The notes under the pieces: generated by a model | Databases searched by the model: none | The model's input: only the letters and a program-made list of their open reading frames with translations | Told to the model about the DNA's origin: nothing | Shown: piece by piece, positions 25,801 through 32,159 of the stretch | Layout of the letters: each line of letters begins with the position of its first letter | Numbering within the stretch: the first letter of the stretch is position 1 | From: Enoplolaimus lenunculus | Taxonomy: Eukaryota > Nematoda > Enoplea > Enoplida > Thoracostomopsidae | NCBI GenBank assembly: GCA_030248215.1 | Contig: JASANG010003183.1 | Coordinates: 62,001-126,000 of the forward strand | Length of the DNA stretch: 64,000 nt | Direction: 5' to 3' | Program-made: the position numbers and the translations under genes

Positions 25801-28800
25801 ATCACAACAACTGACTTGAAATTTATTGACCCGTGCCCCGATCAGCACCTCGTGAGAAGTATAGCGTCATCGAACGACCAGAGGTGTAAGTGTGTAAAGA
25901 TTTGTTACCTACGTTGCGCTTTACAGGCGGAAAGTTTACTTAAAACCGCGCCAAATTCCTTTAACCGTTACCCGTCTTTACCCGCGCAAAATTCTTTTAT
26001 CATTACCGACCATAGCTGCCCTTATTTGTTCTTCTGCTATCAATGTAATTGAATATTTTTGGATTTAACAGCACATTTAAGGAGTATAGTACCTATTTTT
26101 CACTCGAACGACAAAAACAGTTTAAAAACTCAAGTTTTTCTACATCATCTCTGGTTTCAAGTGAATTATGAATATTTTAGGCAGGTAAAGAATCACAATT
26201 TTTAACCCGCGCTTTGAAATTCTTTACTCGCGGGTATACCCACGCCAAAATTTTCCTCGACTCGTAAGAATTTATAGTAGTTAATTATTTTGATAATTTG
26301 AAAAATTCGTTATTTTAGGCGACTCCAACCACGACTGCATCTACAGAATATATGCACGTTAAAAGTATGGTTGAAGCGAAACTCGATAGTGATCAAGTGG
26401 TTAGTTTGATATTTACACTGTAAATTCCAGTGACTTGATTTCTACTCAGAATGAGTTGAATCACTCATTCTGACTTAATTAATCAACTCATCCACAATCA
26501 ACTCAACTGAGAGTAAGAATCAAAACAAGTCGCAAAGTGACTTTATGTTTATTTAATTCTAGAAATTACTAACTCGCTAGTTGAATTGACTAATCAACTT
26601 ATTAGAATTTACAGTGTAAGTCGCCGCACGTAACTTGTGGTCAAAGTCGATGATGACTCTGACAAGAGTATGCAACATTATTTAATTTAAACATTATTCA
26701 ACTGAGAGTCAAACAAATCGTACGATAGAGGGGGTATGTTATCACTTGAGAAATTTTATACCAAACGAGAAACTCAGATAATTTAGAAGTTAGATTAATT
26801 GAAAGTCGTTACAGGACGACCACCCATAGTACACCTTTCAGCTTCATCTCATTACGCTGAGAATCAACCATTGCCCGAACATTTGTCTCAATTAACACTT
26901 AGTTATTAACACATACGACCAATGTAAAGAACAGGGGCAGAACAGTAGTATAAGCATATTCGTAAGCCGAAGCCTAAGCCTATAGCGTGCTAGAATGAGC
27001 TTATACCTATGCCTAAGCCTAAGCAAAAAAATAGTCTAAAGCTTAAGCTTACTCTATTGCAGTGTCTCAGAATAAAGTTCCGCACCTGATCTTTACATTC
27101 GCAACAGAAATGTGCACACCTATGCACTATGTCTAAACAAAAAAATTAGTCTAAAACTTAAGCGTACTCTATTGCAGTCTCTCGGGATAAACGGTCAGCA
27201 CCTGATCTTTACACTCGCCACAGAAATAATTCCAAAGTCATTAGACGGACACGGCAACTTTTTCACCTTAAATCCTATAAGCAGGCGGTGTATTTCAGCT
27301 TCATTTACTTGCGCTCAACCAGCCACGTTCAGGTAACGTTGGTGGTATACGTGGCGTAGACTATGCTTGTTATCACGAAGCTCGAAGGGCTGGCTATATC
27401 ACACCGTTTCGGGCGTTCCTATCATCGTCGGTTCAAGATATCCGTCATATCGTCCACAGGAAAGATCGACGTGCCCCAGTTGTTAATTCTAAGGTAACAT
27501 GAAAACAAGTCGTCAAAGGGGTACTGGGTGGAAATATCCCCTCGTGAAATTTCTGGACAATCGCGTACAAAAGCACATGAAAATTTTGCTGCTGATGCGG
27601 TGGAGTTTGGGTGCACGATGTATGGTTTGTCGGGCGAGAGTGCCGGAGAAGACATGGGTGGAGGTTCCCCAAACTCCTGGATGGGTGGCCCCAAACTCGC
27701 GAGCGAAGCGATCGAGAAGCCAGACGGATTTTAAAGCTTCGGCGGTTTTTATTTCAACCGCTTAGGATGGAGGTCCCTTTAGGGGTGGGCCCCCAAATGG
27801 CGAGTATGGGGTTGGCTGCTCCGGCACTGTCAAGCGACTGCTGTTTATCATTGAGTTACTCAGCTATGCAAACTTTTCGCTACAATGTCTCCAGTTGCGT
27901 ATATGAACACCAGGCGAAGCTGTGAGTTAGGCAGGGTATTTGTTAAGGTCGACTATACATCTAAACGATCAGGTGCTAAAACCCTTTCACTTGTATGCAC
28001 AGTACCAAATCCCTCCACATCCTAATAGCCCATCAGGTACGTTTGAGCGTCAAGCTCCTACAACTGAGTGGTGATTGTAAACATCCTGCAGTAGAAGAAA
28101 GACTGCGTTGTTCAAAATACTGGCTTAAAATGAACTCTTTTTCAAAATAGAAAATATTCATGTGAAAATTTGTTAATTGTAACAAAATTCGTATTAAATA
28201 TTTTCTACTTTTAGCATTTTTATATTTCTGTTTCAGAATCAAGCACTGTTTTATGAATGGTCTTCTATATTCGAATCGGAAGGAAAGCTTCAAACGCAAC
28301 ATCGTATTTATTCATTTGACAACAAAGACGTACTTCAAGACAACACTTGGTATGGTTCCTGGGCAACGTAGTCCCAACAGTTGTGTAGTCAGATTGGGCC
28401 AATGGATCAATGTTTCCCTCCGATAACTTTGGCAAATTTATTTCTGTTAATAATCATGGCCAATGTAAAGAACTGGGGCGGAACAGTATTATAAGCATAT
28501 TCCTAAACCTAAGCCTTAGCCTAAGCCTTAGCCGAGCAAAAAAAAATAGTCTAAACCTTAAGCTTAGTCAATTCTAGGGTCGCAGAAAAACTCTCTGCCC
28601 AACGGTTAAACTAACATGTCTTTAAGTTTAACATGAGTATAAGTAAACTTATTTTTAGTTTAAGTAACAAGTGCAGCCGAGAAATTACGTGTATCTAAGA
28701 GTTGGTTAAGTTTAGCTTAAACTGAAAATATGTAAGATTTGAAATGAGTCAAAGCGTAAACCTACCTGCTAGTTTAGTTAATATAAAAAGTTAGCTTAAC

Positions 28801-29216
28801 AATTACTTAGTTCGTCCAGCCATTTAAGTTTTATTTTAGCTAATGTTCGAGTTTAGTTAAGCTATAATTTAAGATAAAGTGTTTAGAGAGTAGGGGTAAA
28901 CATAAGTATATGCCTATTACCTTTTTGTCTAAGTTTTAGCCTAAGCCTGAACTTCAATTATTAATAAGAAAATGTACAAGAATCGAGGGTCGTTGTGATT
29001 TTCAGGCCAAACAAAGTCGTCTGGCACGGCTCATATTCTGGGGGTAGGCGAAGTGCTGATAGCATGAATTGCGTTGCATGGCGGTCAAGCGAACCTGTAG
29101 ACGTTGCATACGCATCATCATTAGAAACGTTTGCAATTTTGACTCAAACTAGTCGCCAATGCAGTGATCGAAATATTATGTTGTGCATTGAGGTAAAAAA
29201 TCGAGTTAAAATGTAA
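7699..29216 (+). CDS. cle-1: Collagen XVIII alpha chain (endostatin precursor), CLE-1-like
   Basis: This is a secreted basement-membrane collagen. Reconstructed exons: 7699-7801, 8839-9401, 10625-10699, 11222-11278, 12396-12432, 13275-13448, 14242-14285, 14853-14981, 16348-16446, 17871-17936, 18464-18505, 19565-19648, 21164-21253, 22986-23049, 23642-23703, 23945-24085, 24850-24978, 25645-25719, 26319-26399, 27299-27493, 28237-28349, 29006-29216. All splice phases agree, giving 877 residues and a TAA stop. Domain order is signal peptide, TSPN/laminin-G, acidic Thr/Ser linker, interrupted Gly-X-Y, trimerization domain, hinge, endostatin, which is the order of the short collagen XV/XVIII isoforms. 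Vertebrates have two such genes and C. elegans one, cle-1. The introns are full of MITEs and none interrupts a recognised exon. Family assignment is very sure. The first exon and the possibility of missed small Gly-X-Y exons or upstream alternative starts are less sure. Confidence 0.93.
8839..10699 (+). CDS. cle-1: TSPN / laminin-G-like domain exons of collagen XVIII
   Basis: Exons 8839-9401 and 10625-10699 encode about 213 residues of a thrombospondin N-terminal-like jelly-roll domain. It starts near [13 protein letters not shown] and has the family landmarks [21 protein letters not shown], a lone Cys in FVNCEKY, and the closing GAIQELRIM...EAEEQCEHG that carries the second conserved Cys. 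Acceptors are TTTTCAG and TTTCAG; donors are GTACGT and GTACGT. In collagen XV/XVIII this domain lies directly upstream of the collagenous region and binds other matrix components. The intron between (9402-10624) contains TTAGGC-type stretches, a remnant of MITE family E and a tRNA-like fragment. Confidence 0.92.
9418..9620. repeat. Degenerate telomere-like TTAGGC/GCCTAA segment in intron
   Basis: CTTAGGCTTAGC and later CCTAAGCCTAAGCCTAAGG lie in opposite orientation, so this is a small inverted arrangement of TTAGGC-like units. It is probably a decayed relative of the family A or B elements, but no terminal repeats are left. Confidence 0.45.
9890..9986 (-). mobile_element. Partial MITE, family E
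   Basis: The stretch AAGTCCGTAATCGTATAACAGG through AATAAATATCAGTCC to GGTCACTACAGTA matches the end of the elements at 14322-14627, 18590-18855 and 34225-34520. Only one end of the family is present. Confidence 0.5.
10149..10306. mobile_element. Short inverted-repeat element, family J
   Basis: GGCCCGTAGCCAAGG at the left, a core with AAAATTTTCAACCTTGCTTGCAAG, and an ACAGGCCTG edge at the right. An inverted and diverged copy lies at 30391-30530, ending TACCCTTGGCTACGAGCCCG. Shared ends and core suggest one interspersed family. Confidence 0.5.
10491..10562 (-). repeat. tRNA-like fragment of the TTAA element family
   Basis: On the minus strand, TTTAGCTGACTGGTGATAAT resembles an A box and GGGGTTCGAATCTTAGC a B box, as in the elements at 12981-13251 and 31557-31827. 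The terminal CCCTTTC repeats are missing, so this is a fragment or a separate tRNA-derived copy. Confidence 0.5.
11222..13448 (+). CDS. cle-1: Acidic and Thr/Ser-rich linker exons of collagen XVIII
   Basis: Three exons (11222-11278, 12396-12432, 13275-13448) encode a spacer between the TSPN and collagenous domains. The first two are acidic (for example [13 protein letters not shown] and DKENEHEEQ). The third holds a run of Thr and Ser ending in a proline-rich segment, a likely site for O-glycans or glycosaminoglycan. The SGLGEGD segment contains a Ser-Gly next to acidic residues, the usual context for chondroitin or heparan sulfate attachment; collagen XVIII is a known heparan sulfate proteoglycan. 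The site assignment here is inference. Phase continuity is exact: 12432 leaves one base, completed by TT at 13275. Confidence 0.75.
11343..11695. mobile_element. Inverted-repeat MITE, family F copy 2
   Basis: The left end TAGTAATACCAAGAGT is mirrored at the right by ACTCTTGGTAATACCTAT. Inner pairs are CAAGAGTGTGAAACT with GAGTTGCACACTCTTG, and GCGTTGCGTTTTTGTCC with GGACAAAAATGCAACGC. A CAG just upstream of an ATG at 11349 looks like an exon start, but it falls in the terminal repeat. The element lies inside a collagen gene intron. Confidence 0.75.
11990..12115. mobile_element. AT-rich MITE, family L copy 2 (partial)
   Basis: CTCTCTCAAAACTTAAGCTTAAATC and AAATATTAGTTTAAGTAAAACT resemble the family L segments at 4140-4345 and 42370-42500. 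One terminus is not clear. Confidence 0.4.
12541..12751. mobile_element. Palindromic MITE, family C copy 2
   Basis: The ends are CAGTGTAAAAATGAGGAGTC and the inverse GACTCCCCATTTTTTGCATTG. TA dinucleotides flank both sides (12539-12540 and 12752-12753), consistent with a Tc1/mariner-type target duplication. The interior repeats GAGTCAAATT and its inverse several times. Confidence 0.8.
12981..13251 (-). mobile_element. TTAA-flanked MITE with tRNA-like core, copy 1
   Basis: TTAACCCTTTCTCACATG at the left is mirrored by GAGTGAAAGGGTTAA at the right. TTAA target sites with CCC ends are characteristic of piggyBac-type elements. On the minus strand the core has CTCCTATAGCTCAGTGGTCA (A-box-like) followed by GGGGATCGAATCTTACC (B-box-like), so it resembles a tRNA gene. 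Other full copies are at 29612-29882, 31557-31827 and 51155-51428. Confidence 0.85.
13518..13729 (-). mobile_element. Family B MITE with telomere-like core
   Basis: The ends are GGCCCATGTAAAGATCAG and the inverse CTGTTCTTTACATTGGCC. Inside the left end lies AACGTTTTTCTGTGGGACTG, then AAGCTTAAGC, then arrays of TTAGGC units. It sits in the collagen intron following exon 13275-13448. No clear target duplication remains. Confidence 0.8.
14242..24085 (+). CDS. cle-1: Interrupted collagenous (Gly-X-Y) exons of collagen XVIII
   Basis: Eleven exons encode short triple-helical blocks broken by non-collagenous gaps: 14242-14285, 14853-14981, 16348-16446, 17871-17936, 18464-18505, 19565-19648, 21164-21253, 22986-23049, 23642-23703, 23945-24085 and their junctions. 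Charged triplets such as [10 protein letters not shown] occur first, and Pro-rich ones such as [17 protein letters not shown] later. A CDC motif begins the 16348 exon, a possible interchain disulfide site. Exon lengths are mostly multiples of three, but not of the 54-base fibrillar unit, as expected for a multiplexin. The last exon ends in a non-collagenous segment rich in His ([11 protein letters not shown]). Small additional exons in the longer introns cannot be excluded. Confidence 0.88.
14322..14627 (+). mobile_element. MITE, family E copy 1
   Basis: The element runs from TGTAGTGACCCAAATAAGAG to CTACAATTAGGGATAATTG. Diagnostic internal words are CAACAATCCGTTGAATTAAA, CGTTTATTTGTCTTG and AAAGTTTCGAACTCAA. 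The same order appears inverted at 18590-18855 and 34225-34520, and in part at 24290-24438. Confidence 0.7.
15267..15615 (-). mobile_element. Family B MITE, long telomere-like array
   Basis: The element starts GGCCAATGCATAGAACATGG and ends CTGTTCTCTACATTGGTT. CATGAACA (15259-15266) and CATGAACC (15616-15623) form a nearly perfect 8-bp target duplication. The core is about 200 bases of TTAGGC variants with repeated CTCATTCTTACGC spacers. Confidence 0.8.
15750..15946 (+). mobile_element. Family A MITE with telomere-like core
   Basis: GCCAATGTTACTTTAAGGGG at the left and CCCCTTAAAGTAACAGGGGCC at the right. The 8-bp flanks (AAATTTCA and AAATTCGG) match in part. The interior holds GCCTAA units and a TTTTATAGACCCATCAG segment shared by all family A copies. 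Confidence 0.8.
16155..16265. repeat. Short interspersed repeat with GATAAAATGATAAGGTC
   Basis: TTTCTGTGATAAAATGATAAGGTC recurs near 7230-7330 and, inverted, near 62655-62710, each time with ATTTTTCCGTC- or AATTTTTGCGT-like flanks. The boundaries are unclear and no open frame is convincing. Confidence 0.4.
16685..16860. repeat. Interspersed repeat, family I copy 1
   Basis: A block with GGCCACCCCGGCCGTGGCCC followed by GCATCTCGACAAAAATTAT and AGTTCGTGGTTTGTGT recurs at 41435-41560. The GC-rich palindrome stands out against the AT-rich intron. The function is unknown, and frames within it look incidental. Confidence 0.55.
17110..17560. repeat. Interspersed repeat, family O copy 1
   Basis: CCCACATACGTATTTTGGGC at the left and TCAATCAAGTTTCAAGGCTT at the right recur in the same order at 25225-25400. 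Fragments of the left end are at 18890-18935 (inverted) and 39760-39800 (inverted). The 133-residue frame across this block has no supported function. Confidence 0.5.
17580..17705 (+). mobile_element. Half copy of MITE family F
   Basis: AACAAGAGTGTGAAACTG, then ACAAAATGTACCACCGGGCG and TTGCGTTTTAGGCCGACCC, match the left arm of the family F elements. The right arm is absent. Confidence 0.5.
18590..18855 (-). mobile_element. MITE, family E copy 2
   Basis: This is an inverted copy of 14322-14627. It begins CAATTATCCCTAATTGTAGC, contains CGAAACTTTAAAGCGTACTT and CAAATATACGTTTAATTCAA, and ends TTCGAGTCACTACAGTAATA. Confidence 0.7.
19263..19472. mobile_element. Palindromic MITE, family C copy 3
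   Basis: The ends are CACTGCAAAAAATGGTGCGT and the inverse CACCATTTTTTGCAGTG, nearly perfect. Internal GAGTCAAACGTGCGACTC and AATTTGACTCAGTTTGTGTA words match the other family members. Confidence 0.8.
19840..20168. mobile_element. Inverted-repeat MITE, family F copy 3
   Basis: TACTATCAAGAGTGGATGAT at the left is mirrored by ATCATGCACTCTTGTTACTA at the right. Inner pairs are AAGAGTATGCAACTC with GAGTTGCATACTCTT. It has the same GC-rich block AATGTACCCGGCACGCGTTG as the other copies. Confidence 0.75.
20198..20713 (-). other. Intronic minus-strand open frame, 161-170 codons, unrecognised
   Basis: On the minus strand an uninterrupted frame of about 500 bases lies inside a collagen intron, between a family F and a family D element. 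The product has mixed composition, including [15 protein letters not shown] and [16 protein letters not shown], with no low-complexity or repeat pattern. No domain is recognised. It has no ATG with clear context at the extreme start and no obvious splice partners. It could be a fragment of a transposon protein, an exon of a nested gene, or chance. Confidence 0.25.
20737..20994. mobile_element. Palindromic MITE, family D copy 1
   Basis: CACTGTAAATTCCAATGAG at the left and AGGAATTTAAAGTG at the right, with repeated ATGAGTTGA/TCAACTCAT words inside. Copies are at 26416-26616, 51728-51978 and, in part, 52320-52462. Confidence 0.75.
21449..22122. mobile_element. Long-hairpin MITE, arms of about 200 bp
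   Basis: The left arm starts GTAAAAGTGCCCCTAGAAGG and runs to about 21658. The right arm from about 21908 is its near-perfect inverse, ending CCCTTCTAGGGGCACTTTTAC. The arms share AGATCAGTAGGTAATGC and CATAACTTCTATGAAAATAG with at most a few mismatches. The spacer of about 250 bases has no open frame. A recent insertion or active maintenance is likely. It lies in the intron after exon 21164-21253. Confidence 0.85.
22826..22937 (+). mobile_element. Deleted family B MITE
   Basis: GCCAATGTATAGAACAGAACCG is followed quickly by AAAGCTTAAACTTACTCTATTGCAG and CAGAAAAACGTTCCGCC. This is the two ends of family B with the telomere-like core missing. Confidence 0.65.
23398..23515. repeat. TATTTA-type microsatellite
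   Basis: About 115 bases are built from TATATATTTA and TTTATTTA units. This simple-sequence DNA lies in the intron between exons 22986-23049 and 23642-23703. Confidence 0.85.
24290..24438 (-). mobile_element. Partial MITE, family E
   Basis: CAATTATCTCTAATTGTAGTG through CAAATATACGTTTAATTCAACG matches one half of the inverted copy at 18590-18855. It ends abruptly at TCTACAGTAG. Confidence 0.55.
24850..26399 (+). CDS. cle-1: Trimerization domain and hinge exons of collagen XVIII
   Basis: Exon 24850-24978 encodes the NC1 trimerization unit. It reads through [18 protein letters not shown] into the signature [12 protein letters not shown], matching the short alpha/beta association domain of collagen XV/XVIII, in which three chains assemble. 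Exons 25645-25719 and 26319-26399 encode the protease-sensitive hinge, with Pro, Ser and Thr residues and no regular fold seen. The donor at 26400 is GTTAGT. In known homologues, proteolysis in the hinge releases endostatin. Confidence 0.85.
25018..25120 (+). repeat. Short GC-rich element related to the minisatellite at 34962
   Basis: GCGTTATACTTTTGATGACG is followed by CGTCACCGTCCAGCGCTGTCC and GTGCGGTATCGTACGTG. The same left and right sequences bound the minisatellite at 34962-35475, and also occur at 35822-36012 and 38230-38360. This appears to be a short member of that family. Confidence 0.55.
25225..25400. repeat. Interspersed repeat, family O copy 2
   Basis: CCCACATACGTATTTTATGC at the left and GTCAATCAAGTTTCAAGGCTT at the right, collinear with 17110-17560 but shorter inside. 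It lies in a collagen intron. Confidence 0.5.
26416..26616. mobile_element. Palindromic MITE, family D copy 2
   Basis: CACTGTAAATTCCAGTGA at the left and AGAATTTACAGTG at the right, flanked by TA on both sides. It lies 17 bases downstream of the collagen donor at 26400. Confidence 0.75.
26921..27227 (+). mobile_element. Family B MITE with partial tandem duplication
   Basis: The element begins ACCAATGTAAAGAACAGGGG. The right-end block (AGTCTAAAGCTTAAGC through CTCAGAATAAAGTTCCGCAC to CTTTACA) occurs twice, at about 27020-27100 and 27145-27227. It ends 72 bases before the first endostatin exon. Confidence 0.65.
27299..29216 (+). CDS. cle-1: Endostatin domain exons of collagen XVIII
   Basis: Exons 27299-27493, 28237-28349 and 29006-29216 encode the C-terminal endostatin fold. 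Landmarks are [19 protein letters not shown] at the start, [69 protein letters not shown] and IMLCIEV. All four conserved cysteines that form the two nested disulfides are present. Many basic residues suit heparin binding. The N-terminal histidines that bind zinc in vertebrate endostatin are not evident; only one His lies in the preceding hinge. The frame reads past a GTAAAA at 29192 to a natural TAA at 29214-29216. Confidence 0.95.
27494..28236. other. cle-1: Endostatin intron, with a TTAA-element fragment
   Basis: This intron holds GC-rich DNA at 27500-27830 with overlapping open frames on both strands and no recognised protein. At about 27975-28095 there is a fragment of the tRNA-like element (AACCCTTTCACTTG, then GAGCGTCAAGCTCCTACAACTGAG). 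No exon with a fitting phase was found. Confidence 0.45.
28458..28600 (+). mobile_element. Family B MITE, right end truncated
   Basis: GGCCAATGTAAAGAACTGGG leads into GCCTAA units, AAAATAGTCTAAACCTTAAGC and CAGAAAAACTCTCTGCCC, after which the terminal repeat is lost. Confidence 0.65.
28600..28893. mobile_element. AT-rich MITE, family L copy 3
   Basis: Repeated TTTAGTTTAAGT and CTTAAACT words in both orientations, a GTCCAGCCATTTAAG core and an end AAGTGTTTAGAGAGT match the family L pattern seen at 4140-4345. Confidence 0.45.
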
Positions 29217-29611
29217 ATTTTTTTCGTAAAATTAAGAAAAATATAGGAAATTTTGAATTTTAAAAATCAAATGTAGTTGAGCAAGGCACTGGAATTTTAC
29301 GACCTGCATACTGGAAGGCTTTTGAATATTATTACATAGTGTACACAAATTATTGTGGAAGATGCATCAATAATTTTGACCCATGTTACTTTTAGGGGTA
29401 TAGCGTTTGCATGAGGAATTGTAACAAAGATCGGCATTTCGGGTTTGTTTCCATTTCTGTAATTCAAATTGACAAGAATTTAAATTTTTAGACTCAAAAT
29501 TTTAAAATGTGGTTCAAAAAGTTTATATTTGAGTTCAAGTTTGCTTGTATGTAATATTTTTTGAGGTGACACATTTCGTGATGTTAAAAGCTAACATTAT
29601 TGTTTTTAAAT

Positions 29612-29882
29612 TTAACGCCTTCTCAGATAGAGTTGACTATGGGCAACTCAGCACTGTGTATATACGTTAAATAATATATATCGTACAGCGGATAACAATT
29701 GCAACACGTATACATAGTACTAAATCACCACAAGACGTGAGAGCATCATCGGGCTCGACCGTCAAGCTCCTATAGCTGAGTGGTGATGGTAAACGCTTTC
29801 CAATTCAGTCACTGGAGTTCGAATCCTAGCATAAAAGTAGGTCTCAGATGAAATAGAAAATGTTCATGTGAAAAAGGGTTAA
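29612..29882 (+). mobile_element. TTAA-flanked MITE with tRNA-like core, copy 2
   Basis: TTAACGCCTTCTCAGATAG at the left and TGTGAAAAAGGGTTAA at the right. The core has CTCCTATAGCTGAGTGGTGA, then TGGAGTTCGAATCCTAGC, an intact B-box consensus (GTTCGAATC). A conserved segment CACCACAAGACGTGAGAGC precedes the tRNA-like part. Confidence 0.85.
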
Positions 29883-30390
29883 TTTTTCAGATAGTAACAA
29901 TGAAGAGTATGCAACATTACAAACTCTCCACGTCGCGTTATAATCGACTGAAAGTAATGAATCGGCATCGCAGACGTGCATAACACGAATTGCAAATGGG
30001 ATGTTTGCGTTTTGTAACCTCTCCGTTCAGCAGAACTGACTCGTGTACACTATTCTACCATATACTTATGATTAGGTTTAGGCTTAGGCTGTAAATATAC
30101 ATTTCCGCGCCTTCAAACTCCATATTGTAAATCGTACCTCAAAGTTTTAGGTTTACAATAAGGTTTACTTGCGCTGAAAATCCTAAACCTTAACCAAAAC
30201 TTGAGCCTTTGCCTAAGCCAAATGTTATACATTAATTTTAAATAAGGAACGGAAATATGTACAACAGTGAAGTACAATTGCAGTTTAGGCGAGACTGCAC
30301 AATTGCTATTTATGCAAGTTGACTGGTGTAATATGACTGTATTCAGCAACATATTTAATAGTAATGAATAAAAACCATTCCTGTTAAGGT

Positions 30391-30530
30391 TTCAGGCCCG
30401 TAGCCAGCTCAGAGGGGCATGCAAAAGTTATCGTTAACTTACAAGCAAGGTTGAAAATATTTAGGGAGACCAAAATGTTTCCAGGGAGCGCTGAGCCACC
30501 CCTGCCCTACCCTTGGCTACGAGCCCGTAA
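30391..30530. mobile_element. Short inverted-repeat element, family J copy 2
   Basis: CAGGCCCGTAGCCAGC at the left and TTGGCTACGAGCCCGTA at the right form terminal inverted repeats. The core AACTTACAAGCAAGGTTGAAAA is the inverse of that at 10200-10240. Confidence 0.6.
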
Positions 30531-30593
30531 TGTTTGCTACGAATGCGAAAAGTATAATTTTGGTACACATTAATGTTACTGCGTAAAGTCCTA

Positions 30594-30734
30594 TTTACAC
30601 GTGCAAACTTTTGCAATCAAAACTTGCAGCTGCTAAGTGCAAGTTGTGTTGGAAAATTTCGCAAAATTTGCTGCGGCAAATTGCAGCTGTAAGCTTTTCT
30701 GATGCAAAAGCCAGTTCGTGTGAATAGGACTTAA
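30594..30734. mobile_element. Inverted-repeat MITE, family K
   Basis: AGTCCTATTTACACGTGCAA at the left is mirrored by GTTCGTGTGAATAGGACTTA at the right. The interior is rich in TTGCAGCTG and GCAAGTT words. Other copies lie at 40169-40445, 40480-40670, 45743-46036 and 59075-59200. Confidence 0.75.
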
Positions 30735-30799
30735 TGCTTCCATAATTACGCACAAAAATTAGCTGGAACGATGTTCAAATATAGTGTCATAGACATTTG

Positions 30800-31043
30800 G
30801 GCCAATGTTACTTTTAGGGGCGTAACAATAGATTAATCGTATTCCTAAGCCTAAGCCTAAGCCTAAGCGTTGCAAAAGTGTTTTCCTAAGCCTAAGCCGA
30901 AGCGTAAGCGTTGCAAAAGCGTATTCCTAAGCCTAAGCCTAAAAGCGTAAGCGAAAGCCTAACCAAAAATGTAATCTAGAATCTAAACCTACTCTTTTAT
31001 AGACAAACCAGAATCCTGGACACCCCTTAAAGTAATATGGGCC
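30800..31043 (+). mobile_element. Family A MITE with telomere-like core
   Basis: The element is bounded by GGCCAATGTTACTTTTAGGG and ACCCCTTAAAGTAATATGGGCC. The 8-bp target duplication GACATTTG is perfect (30792-30799 and 31044-31051). The core carries three GCCTAA blocks separated by GCGTTGCAAAAG spacers. Confidence 0.9.
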
Positions 31044-31423
31044 GACATTTGAGTTGTATATAAGGCAAATTGTTGAATATTTTCAAAAATTCAAAAATTG
31101 AAAAAAACAGAAGTCTTTATCAAAGGTGATTGTTTGCCGTAAACTTAATTATTTTACTATTTTGTATTAATTTCTGCTTAATTTATATTTGTATGTGACC
31201 AAGTTGTTTAAATATACCTCAGTTTGCGTTTTAAAAAGTTGTTTGCTTTCCATACAGTGAAACGTACAAATTGGCCAAATTTTAAACCGAAAATTTGAAA
31301 ATTTTCTCATTCTTCGTATACTTTTCAGGCTTAGGCTAAGGTTTATTGTTAGTACGTTTAAGTAAGAATTTTCCGAATTCACTGACTAAGCACCTGGGTC
31401 TAAGCGACCGCGCGTAACGATCA

Positions 31424-31550
31424 GAGGTGGACCGTGTTACCGCGGGACTGCAACGGTGTAGGCTAAAAGACTAATATTTTGATTAAGTTTACGCTTTAAG
31501 GAATATGCTTATACTGCTGTTACAACCTTTTTATACATTGGAGCTTAAAT
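31424..31550 (-). mobile_element. Degenerate family B MITE
   Basis: GATCAGAGGTGGACCGTG, CGGGACTGCAACGGTGTAGG and a TACAACCTTTTTATACATTGG end recall family B with the telomere-like core nearly gone. Confidence 0.5.
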
Positions 31551-31556
31551 GTAATC

Positions 31557-31827
31557 TTAACCCTTTCACTCATAGAGTATACTATTGGCAACTAAATACA
31601 ATAATGTACGAGCAATACGCACACCGTGAGCATTGTTTAACATTTTTAACATATATGCGCAGTGCAAAATCTCCACAAGACGTGAGAGCCTACTCGGGCT
31701 CGAGCGTCAAGCTCCTATAACTCTGTGGTCATCGTAAACGCCTTCCACCCGTGAGACTGGGGATCGAATCTCACCTTGAAATTACATCTCATACGAAATT
31801 GAAAATATTCATGTGAGAAAGGGTTAA
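31557..31827 (+). mobile_element. TTAA-flanked MITE with tRNA-like core, copy 3
   Basis: TTAACCCTTTCACTCATAG at the left and CATGTGAGAAAGGGTTAA at the right. The core reads CTCCTATAACTCTGTGGTCA, then GACTGGGGATCGAATCTC. It is almost the exact inverse of the copy at 12981-13251, in a different intergenic setting. Confidence 0.88.
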
Positions 31828-31998
31828 TAACTTTAATACAAGCCACGGAAGATTTTCAAAATTCAGATTTAGTTTTAAGCTTACAGTTCTGCTTTTAGGT
31901 AAATGCTCAATGTTTAGGCTTTTGTAAGCCTTTGCCAAAACAGAAGCCTAAGTCTAAGCATGTGGTTGAACTTTACAAGTACTGGCTATACATATTTC

Positions 31999-32159
31999 GG
32001 CCCATATTACTTTAAGAGGCGTCCAGGTTTCTGGTGGGTCTATAAAAGAGTAGGTTTTATTTCTAGATTGCATTTTTTGCTTACGCTTCGACTTAGGTTT
32101 AGGCTTAGGCTTAGGAATACGCTTAATCTAGTGATACGCACCTAAAAGTGACATTTGCC
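31999..32159 (-). mobile_element. Family A MITE
   Basis: GGCCCATATTACTTTAAGAGG at the left and CACCTAAAAGTGACATTTGCC at the right, with a perfect 8-bp duplication CATATTTC (31991-31998 and 32160-32167). It contains only a short TTAGGC run. Confidence 0.85.
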
